From Haloferacaceae archaeon (GTDB taxonomy: Archaea > Halobacteriota > Halobacteria > Halobacteriales > Haloferacaceae), in contig JAHENP010000281.1 in NCBI GenBank assembly GCA_018609965.1, positions 1 to 10,649 of the forward strand: DNA of 10,649 bases, read 5' to 3'. Each line of letters begins with the position of its first letter. The stretch's first letter is position 1. The notes beneath the pieces were generated by a model. That model worked only from the letters and a program-made list of their open reading frames with translations. It was not told the origin of the DNA and ran no database searches. Of the stretch, positions 5,729 through 10,649 are shown piece by piece. The position numbers and the translations under genes are program-made.

Positions 5729-7893
5729 CCGCCGACGGCCCCAGCGTCGAGTGTTCGCTAACGGGTGTCGCGCTCCGCACGCACGACGAGCCGTACCCGT
5801 TCGACTACGAGCCGTACGCACACCAACACCGCATGGCCGATCTCGTTCGCGACGACGAGGGGTTCGTCGCCGTGAACGACAGTCCGACCGGCGGCGGGAA
5901 GACTGCCTCGTGGCTCGCGCCCGCGCTGACGGAACGGCTCGACACGGTCGCGATCTACCCGACGAACGCACTCGTCGTCGACCAACGGGCGGGGATCGCC
6001 GAGGAACTCGACGCGGTCGATCACGAGGTGAGCCTCCTGACGCTAACCTCCGAGGAACTCGCAAAGAGACGCTCCGAGTACGGTGTCTCCGAGAACGGCA
6101 AGGTGATCGAGCAGTGGTACCGGGCGGAACGTCGGACGGGCGACCAGGTGATCCTGCTCACGAACCCCGACATCTTCGTCATGATGTGCCGGGACATGTA
6201 CCGGAACCCGAGCAGAGAGTACGCGAACGTCGCCTTCGCGGTCGTCGACGAGTTCCACAGGGCGGGGCGGAAAGAACAGAACACGCTCCGGTATCTCCTC
6301 GACGAACTGTACGAGCGTCCCGACCGGCAGAGCCGTCTCGACCGGATCGCGTTTCTGAGTGCGACTCCGGACGCGGCCCAAGAACGCCAGTTCGAACGCG
6401 GGATGGCGGCGCCGTACCACCGCGTGACGGAGTCGTCGGGCGACGGAGTCGACACACAGCCCGACCGTCGAGCGTTCACAGACAGTCCCGCCGACGGGTG
6501 GCGTTCAGTGATGCCGCCGGTCGATCTCGACGTGCGGACCGCGCCGACGTTCGGAACGGCAGACGTGTTGCTGGAGGACGACGCGGACGATCTCCGTTCG
6601 TTCTGTGCGCCCGCGGCCGACGCTGGGGAGGCTGTCGCGGTGATCCTCGACGGCGTTCACGAGGTCAGGCGCGTCTGGGAGTTCCTCGACGCGGAGCTCG
6701 ACTGTCGGGTCGAACGGGTCGACGGGTTCCACAGCGACCGGAAGGCGTCGAAGCTCCGTGAGTTCGACGTGCTCGTGAGCAACTCCGCCGTCGAGGTCGG
6801 AATCGACTTCGATATCGACCGGTTGTTGTTCGCCGCACACGACCGCGGGAGTTTCCTCCAACGGCTCGGTCGACTCCGGACGAGCCGACGGCGGTCGCCC
6901 GCGCGGTGTTACGTTCCGCGGTCGGTCGCACAGTCGCTTGCCACCGACGATCGGATCACCACGGCGGACGCTGTGACTCGCGAGACGCTCGATGCGGTAC
7001 TCGACGACGCGTACCCGTCTCCACGGGAGCCACACAGCTTCGACTGGCGGTACTCCGCGCCGGAGGCGTTGGAGCATCTCAGCGAACGACGAGACAACGC
7101 CCCGCCAGACCGTCAGGAAGCGATCACCTCCCGTGGGAGAGCCAGGATCGAACGGCAGTTCCTCGCGGACGCAGACGCCCGAGTGAGTCGTGAGGACATT
7201 TACCGGACGACATCCGAGATGGACTGGCGGGTTCTCAGAGCGCTCCAGTGGTACCGCGGCGACTCGGTGCAGGCGCTCGTCTACGACCGGACGACGGAGA
7301 CGGTGCGGTCGTACGACGTGTTCTATCTCCTCCGGTATGGGCAGGTGACGTTCCACGATCAGGCCACGTTCGAGCAGTCGATCCCCGACTCCGGGCAGGC
7401 GACGTTCGACCGGCTGAAACGCTACGTCGACGGCTTCTGCACGTACGACGGGACGATCCAGCCGACCGAGGAGGGGTGGGGGCGGAGTGTGGCGTTCACC
7501 GGCCCGTCGATCGCGGAACTGCTCGATGTGGGGACAGTAAACAGCGACCGCCGACCGCGTGTCCTGAAGAAGCCCAAGCTCAGTGTGACGCCGAGTGACG
7601 GCCAGCCTCGGGTCAGGACCCTCGACCGGCTCAACGACCGGCTCCAACGCCGACGGGACCGACTCGGGAAAGAGGCTGGACTGTTGTGTTACCCGTTGTC
7701 GATTCCGGCGACGGTCGCCAGAGAGTCGTACGACCTCGGGAAGTTCTTCTTCCTCTACCCGGTCGCGTTGGAAGGGCAGGAGGCGTGTCTCGCGCTTGGA
7801 ACCGACGCGTTGTACCTCCACTCGCTCGTGATGGAGGACGCAGAACGGAACGACAGTGACGGCCTGATCGGCGGGGTGACGCGCCGTGAGTAG
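5725..7893 (+). CDS. cas3: Type I-D Cas3 helicase (HD-less)
   Basis: This is a superfamily 2 DNA helicase/translocase recruited after target recognition. The motifs are clear: Walker A SPTGGGKT (53-60), motif Ia IYPTNALVVDQ, DEFH (175-178), SAT (212-214), motif V near NSAVEVGIDFDID and motif VI QRLGRLR (379-385). The protein starts almost directly at the helicase core, with no HD nuclease domain; that activity is on Cas10d, the defining division of labour in type I-D. The roughly 300 C-terminal residues are the accessory region, which I cannot resolve. The start is GTG at 5725, chosen because GGGAGG (5714-5719) is well placed before it and it overlaps the csc1 stop by 4 bases. Length (722 residues) fits a Cas3' without HD. 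Confidence 0.92.
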   Translation: MTADGPSVECSLTGVALRTHDEPYPFDYEPYAHQHRMADLVRDDEGFVAVNDSPTGGGKTASWLAPALTERLDTVAIYPTNALVVDQRAGIAEELDAVDHEVSLLTLTSEELAKRRSEYGVSENGKVIEQWYRAERRTGDQVILLTNPDIFVMMCRDMYRNPSREYANVAFAVVDEFHRAGRKEQNTLRYLLDELYERPDRQSRLDRIAFLSATPDAAQERQFERGMAAPYHRVTESSGDGVDTQPDRRAFTDSPADGWRSVMPPVDLDVRTAPTFGTADVLLEDDADDLRSFCAPAADAGEAVAVILDGVHEVRRVWEFLDAELDCRVERVDGFHSDRKASKLREFDVLVSNSAVEVGIDFDIDRLLFAAHDRGSFLQRLGRLRTSRRRSPARCYVPRSVAQSLATDDRITTADAVTRETLDAVLDDAYPSPREPHSFDWRYSAPEALEHLSERRDNAPPDRQEAITSRGRARIERQFLADADARVSREDIYRTTSEMDWRVLRALQWYRGDSVQALVYDRTTETVRSYDVFYLLRYGQVTFHDQATFEQSIPDSGQATFDRLKRYVDGFCTYDGTIQPTEEGWGRSVAFTGPSIAELLDVGTVNSDRRPRVLKKPKLSVTPSDGQPRVRTLDRLNDRLQRRRDRLGKEAGLLCYPLSIPATVARESYDLGKFFFLYPVALEGQEACLALGTDALYLHSLVMEDAERNDSDGLIGGVTRRE

Positions 7894-7914
7894 TCGCTGT
7901 CGGGGTGGTTGCCC

Positions 7915-8550
7915 GTGACGACTGCGAGTTTCCGTGACGAACTCGTCCACGTCAGTGCGCTCAACGAGTTCGTCTACTGTCCGCGCCGATTCTACTACCA
8001 GCGGTACCACGATCAGATCGGCACGCCGTACGAACTGGTCGACGGCCGGTCGAAACACGAACGCCAGTCCCGCCGTGGTGGGTGGGTTCGCGAACGGTAC
8101 TTCCGGTCCGAGGAGTTGGGACTCCACGGGAAGCTGGATCTGATCGAGAGCGACGACGGTGTGGTTACCCCGGTCGAACGGAAACGAGCCGAGAGTGAGA
8201 CGTACTACCCCAGCGACGAGGTCCAGTTGGCTGGCTACTGTATGTTGCTCGAAGCGGCGACCGACGAGCCGGTGAACGTGGGGTACATCTACCTCTACTC
8301 GACCGATCGACGGCACACGGTTCGGATCACGGATCGACACCGCGAGACCGTTGAGGAGATCGTCTCTCAGATCGGCGAGATGGACGTGGACACGATCCCA
8401 CCCCTCACCGACAATCCGAGCAAGTGCGAGGCCTGCTCGGCCCGGACGTACTGTATGCCGGCAGAGACCGCCCAACTGGAGCCAGACAGAGCCCGCGGAA
8501 CAGGCTGGGAAGATCCCGAGTCCGTCACGCTCGGAGGTGACGAGCAGTGA
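7915..8550 (+). CDS. cas4: Adaptation nuclease Cas4 (Fe-S, RecB-like)
   Basis: Cas4 trims new spacers and helps select those next to a PAM. From a GTG start at 7915 (211 residues) it shows the four cluster cysteines C22 (YCPRRFYY), C171, C174 and C180 (KCEACSARTYC), and the RecB-like nuclease residues D75 (GKLDLI), E88 and K90 (VERKR), followed by QLAGY (104-108). Two codons upstream a TTG at 7909 is possible, but GTG is the commoner start and adds only what the alignment needs. It starts 21 bases after the cas3 stop and overlaps cas1 by 4 bases (GTGA). All key residues are present, so it should be active. Confidence 0.93.
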   Translation: MTTASFRDELVHVSALNEFVYCPRRFYYQRYHDQIGTPYELVDGRSKHERQSRRGGWVRERYFRSEELGLHGKLDLIESDDGVVTPVERKRAESETYYPSDEVQLAGYCMLLEAATDEPVNVGYIYLYSTDRRHTVRITDRHRETVEEIVSQIGEMDVDTIPPLTDNPSKCEACSARTYCMPAETAQLEPDRARGTGWEDPESVTLGGDEQ

Positions 8551-9542
8551 AATCTCCCGAGGGGATGTTCGACGAGTCTGTCGTGTTCGTCACCACGCAG
8601 GGCGCACAGATCCGATACGACGAGGGTCGCGTCGTCGTCTGGGATGTCGACGGCGACGACGGGGAACTCGCAACGTTCCCAGTAGAGCAGTTGGACACGA
8701 TCAACGTCTTCGGCGGGGTGAACTTCTCGACGCCGTTCGTCGCCGAGGCGAACGAGCACGGCATCGTGTTGAACTACTTCACCCAACACGGCAACTACCG
8801 TGGGAGCTTCGTGCCGGAGCGGAACACCATCGCGGAGGTCCGCCGGGCACAGTACGCGCTCGGCGACGGAGGCGAACTCGAGATTGCGCGCGAGATGATC
8901 GCTGCGAAGGTCAGAAACGCTCGAACACTCCTCGCACGGAAGGGTGTCCACGGAACAGATCGTCTCGCTGAACTCGGGGAGCAAGCGACCAGTGCGGACA
9001 GCAAAGCCGATCTCCGGGGTGTCGAGGGAGAGGCCGCAGAGCGGTACTTCGACCGCCTCGACGAGACGCTCGTCGACGGGTGGACGTTCGAGTCGCGGAG
9101 CAAACGCCCACCCGAGGATCACATCAACTCGTTGCTGTCGCTGACGTACGTGATGGTCAAAAACGAGGTGTTGGCGGCGCTCCGGCAGTACAACCTCGAC
9201 CCGTTCCTCGGTGTGCTCCACGCCGACCGTCACGGCCGGCCGTCGTTGGCACTCGACTTACAAGAAGAGTTCCGGCCGTTGTTCTGTGACGCGTTCGCCA
9301 CCCGGCTCGTCAACCAGGGGACGATCGGGCACGATCAGTTCACCGCGGACAACCACCTCGCCGACGACGCGTTCCAGACGTACCTCTCGAAGTTCGACGA
9401 CTACATGAACGAGACGTTCACACACCCGTACTTCGAGTACGAACTGTCGCGCCGGAAGGCGGTCCGTCAGCAGGCGATCCTCCTCCGGAAGGCGATCACG
9501 GGTGAACTAGACAGCTACCACGCGTTGGAGGTGTCCCGCTGA
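8547..9542 (+). CDS. cas1: CRISPR integrase Cas1
   Basis: Cas1 is the integrase that inserts spacers at the leader end of the array with Cas2. The 331-residue protein shows the N-terminal beta domain, then RGVEGEAAERYF with the metal ligand E160, and the C-terminal signature GVLHADRHGRPSLALDLQEE with H225, D237 and E240. These fit the Glu-His-Asp/Glu metal site of the family. The start is GTG at 8547, supported by a strong Shine-Dalgarno sequence GGAGGTGA (8533-8540) and by the overlap with the cas4 stop. An in-frame ATG further in (8565) is less likely. Its stop shares one base with the cas2 start. It appears intact. Confidence 0.96.
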   Translation: MKSPEGMFDESVVFVTTQGAQIRYDEGRVVVWDVDGDDGELATFPVEQLDTINVFGGVNFSTPFVAEANEHGIVLNYFTQHGNYRGSFVPERNTIAEVRRAQYALGDGGELEIAREMIAAKVRNARTLLARKGVHGTDRLAELGEQATSADSKADLRGVEGEAAERYFDRLDETLVDGWTFESRSKRPPEDHINSLLSLTYVMVKNEVLAALRQYNLDPFLGVLHADRHGRPSLALDLQEEFRPLFCDAFATRLVNQGTIGHDQFTADNHLADDAFQTYLSKFDDYMNETFTHPYFEYELSRRKAVRQQAILLRKAITGELDSYHALEVSR

Positions 9543-9814
9543 TGCACCTGCTCGTCGCGTACGACGTGAGCGACGACACGAACCGCCGGCGCGTCTACCG
9601 GACGCTCCAACGGTACGGCGCGTGGAAACAGTACTCCGTGTTCGAACTGGAGATCTCGAAGACGGACCGCGTGGAACTGGTGGACGAACTCGACGCCGCA
9701 ATCGACCCCGAAGACGGCGACCGGGTCAAACTGTACCGGCTGTGTGGGAGCTGTGAGTCGGAGACGACGACGCTCGGTGCCGAGGAACCCGACGAGCAGT
9801 CGAACGTGATCTGA
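9542..9814 (+). CDS. cas2: CRISPR adaptation protein Cas2
   Basis: Cas2 bridges the two Cas1 dimers in the spacer integration complex. The 90-residue protein has the ferredoxin-like start HLLVAYDVSDDTNRRRV with the conserved Asp at position 8 after the first strand, then LQRYGAWKQYSVFELEIS, a classic Cas2 segment. GGAGGTG at 9527-9533 is well placed for the ATG at 9542, whose A is the last base of the cas1 TGA. It is the last gene of the operon. A convergent gene ends 54 bases further on, and I see no T-run terminator between them. Confidence 0.96.
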   Translation: MHLLVAYDVSDDTNRRRVYRTLQRYGAWKQYSVFELEISKTDRVELVDELDAAIDPEDGDRVKLYRLCGSCESETTTLGAEEPDEQSNVI

Positions 9815-9868
9815 GTCGCGGTCTGCACGAACGAGAGGTGGGGGGAACCCGACCGGCCGCCCAGCGCG

Positions 9869-10327
9869 TTACCGGACGACGCCAGCCGCGGCGGTCGCGT
9901 CACCCGCACCGGGAGTCTCGACGGCGGTGAACAACAACGCCGACAACACACCGAGCGTCTCGTCGCGCTCTTGGGGTGTCAGGACGTACTCGTCGCTCGG
10001 GACGCCCGTGTCGAGTGCACGGGAGTCGGGAAGCTCCGCGTCGCTGACGACCGTCGCGTCCCGCACCTGCTCCATCGCCTCGGCGACGGTGGTGACCAAC
10101 TCCAGAACGGCCTCGTGGCCGACGACGCCGTGGGTGTCGAGTCGTTGCTGCATGTCCACGCAGGAAGCGACCAACTCCTCGATCCGCGCATCCGGGAGTG
10201 TGGTGTGCCGCAGGTCGTCGATGGTGGCGCCGTAGTCCGACTGCAGCTGCTCGGTGGTGATTGCTGTCTGTACTGCCGTGTCTGTCGCGCCGTCACGCTT
10301 TTGTGACGGAGAATCGTTCGAACACAT
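9869..10327 (-). CDS. Acidic protein of unknown function, convergent to cas2
   Basis: A 152-residue leftward ORF starts with ATG at 10327 and ends with TAA at 9869-9871. Its codons end in G/C and its composition is acidic (many Asp, Glu, Thr, Ala), as in typical haloarchaeal genes, so coding is likely. The middle (about 25-90) looks helical with heptad-like spacing (RIEELVASCVDMQQRLDTH, EAVLELVTTVAEAMEQV). A second helix follows YVLTPQERDETLGVLSALLF, and the end is Gly/Ala rich. I see no membrane segment, nuclease or DNA-binding motif, and I do not recognise a family. It sits between cas2 and the array and is co-oriented with array transcription, so read-through from the array could reach it. 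Its role may be unrelated to CRISPR. Confidence 0.7.
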   Translation of the reverse strand: MCSNDSPSQKRDGATDTAVQTAITTEQLQSDYGATIDDLRHTTLPDARIEELVASCVDMQQRLDTHGVVGHEAVLELVTTVAEAMEQVRDATVVSDAELPDSRALDTGVPSDEYVLTPQERDETLGVLSALLFTAVETPGAGDATAAAGVVR

Positions 10328-10356
10328 GTCGTGTAGAGCCGCACGACACGCGAGGT

Positions 10357-10406
10357 GAGGGTGCCCTTACACCCTCGCCACCTTCGGGTGACGACTCGCG
10401 CGTCGT
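10357..10406. repeat. Cluster of three adjacent hairpins between the array and the leftward gene
   Basis: Three perfect inverted repeats follow each other: GAGGGTG (10357-10363) with CACCCTC (10370-10376); CACC-TTCG-GGTG (10379-10390), a TTCG tetraloop on the plus strand; and ACGAC (10391-10395) with GTCGT (10402-10406). Leftward transcripts from the array would pass through all three before reaching the ATG at 10327. They could end or trim the precursor crRNA, or fold the 5' leader of the downstream gene. No T-run follows, so simple termination is not shown. Confidence 0.5.
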
Positions 10407-10440
10407 ACTTTGGTGGAGTGGCTGTTGACTATTGTAAGTT

Positions 10441-10455
10441 ACTGTTGGAAACAGT
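10441..10455. promoter_or_regulatory. Palindrome ACTGTT-N3-AACAGT, possible operator
   Basis: A perfect 6-bp dyad with a 3-base centre lies in an AT-rich island (about 10420-10455) between the last repeat and the hairpin cluster. The sequence GTTACTGTT (10438-10446) that includes its left arm also occurs at 538-546 in the promoter region of the cas operon. A shared regulator is possible, but the site at 538 is not a full palindrome. Confidence 0.3.
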
Positions 10456-10497
10456 GGCGGGTGTTGTTGATGAAAGTCGCCGGCGTCGTTGTCCGGT

Positions 10498-10649
10498 GTT
10501 TCGATCCCGCAGTGGGTTTTCTCCCCGTCGCGACACCCGCTCGGGAGATCTCTCCGAGGTCGTCGACACGTTGTTTCAATCCCGCAGTGGGTTTTCTCCC
10601 CGTCGCGACTCTGCAGACTTCCGGGAGGTCGGTGACAACCGAAGTTTCA
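10498..10649 (-). CRISPR. Type I-D CRISPR array, leader-distal end (continues past the window)
   Basis: Two complete 37-bp repeats (10498-10534 and 10573-10609) and the first 6 bases of a third (10644-10649) are separated by spacers of 38 bp (10535-10572) and 34 bp (10610-10643). On the minus strand each repeat ends CGGGATTGAAAC, giving the expected 5' crRNA handle, so the array is transcribed leftward and its leader lies beyond the right edge. The leftmost repeat differs from the second by one base, in the handle (ATCGAAAC instead of ATTGAAAC). Decay of the leader-distal repeat agrees with this orientation. Each repeat begins, on the minus strand, with the palindrome GTCGCGAC and contains CCC-ACTGC-GGG, a short stem suitable for Cas6. 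Total array length is unknown. Confidence 0.96.

Noticed and set aside
4721..6064. Minus-strand open frame (447 codons) opposite csc2, csc1 and cas3
   Set aside because: Its composition is Arg/Ser/Pro rich, the mark of a shadow frame, and the plus strand holds recognised genes throughout.
7909..7914. TTG start for cas4 at 7909
   Set aside because: It adds only two residues, and GTG at 7915 is the commoner start. Sequence alone does not fully settle it.
6505..8475. Long minus-strand open frame (656 codons) opposite cas3 and cas4
   Set aside because: It is antisense to two genes with intact catalytic motifs. Long antisense frames are common in GC-rich haloarchaeal genes because stop codons are rare there.
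9815..9868. Terminator between cas2 and the convergent gene
   Set aside because: There are G and C runs but no clean stem followed by a T-run, so nothing can be supported.
10444..10481. A further decayed repeat left of the array
   Set aside because: It shares only short words (CAGTGG, GTCGC) with the repeat at inconsistent spacing, and the handle sequence is absent.

Overview
The window reads as a haloarchaeal (class Halobacteria) chromosome or megaplasmid segment. GC is high, nearly every codon ends in G or C, the proteins are strongly acidic (Asp/Glu rich), and the CRISPR repeat ends in the ATTGAAAC-type crRNA handle common in these archaea. It is almost entirely one type I-D CRISPR-Cas locus.

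Layout, left to right: the 3' end of cas6 (2-421); a 201-base spacer (422-622); a small unknown gene (orf86, 623-883); then a tightly packed rightward operon of cas10d with an HD nuclease domain (894-3545), a separate small-subunit gene that I call cas11d (3542-3976), csc2/cas7d (4006-5001), csc1/cas5d (5006-5728), an HD-less cas3 helicase (5725-7893), cas4 (7915-8550), cas1 (8547-9542) and cas2 (9542-9814). Junctions in the operon are 4-base overlaps or gaps of at most 29 bases. A convergent leftward gene of unknown function (9869-10327) follows. After a hairpin-rich spacer comes the leader-distal end of a CRISPR array (10498 to window end) with 37-bp repeats and 34-38 bp spacers. The array is transcribed leftward, so its leader lies beyond the right edge.

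How the parts work together: Cas10d, Cas11d, Csc2 and Csc1 form the crRNA-guided surveillance complex. Cas6 cuts the precursor RNA. The Cas3 helicase works with the HD nuclease carried on Cas10d. Cas4, Cas1 and Cas2 add new spacers.

The most interesting part is the cas6-orf86 spacer. On the minus strand it holds a miniature, degenerate CRISPR unit: a repeat-like handle (478-496), a 12-nt pseudo-spacer (466-477) and a second repeat-like segment (438-465). A perfect 11-bp inverted repeat (427-437/493-503) brackets it. The 12-nt pseudo-spacer matches, with one inserted base, a site at 636-648, just downstream of the TATA box (582-589) and start codon that head the effector operon. This is the layout expected of a crRNA-like regulatory RNA of the CreA/CreR kind, here apparently for a type I-D system: it would guide the Cas complex to its own operon's promoter region, either as autorepression or as the antitoxin half of a CreTA-like addiction module. 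The match is read by eye, and the flanking GCG is not a PAM I recognise.
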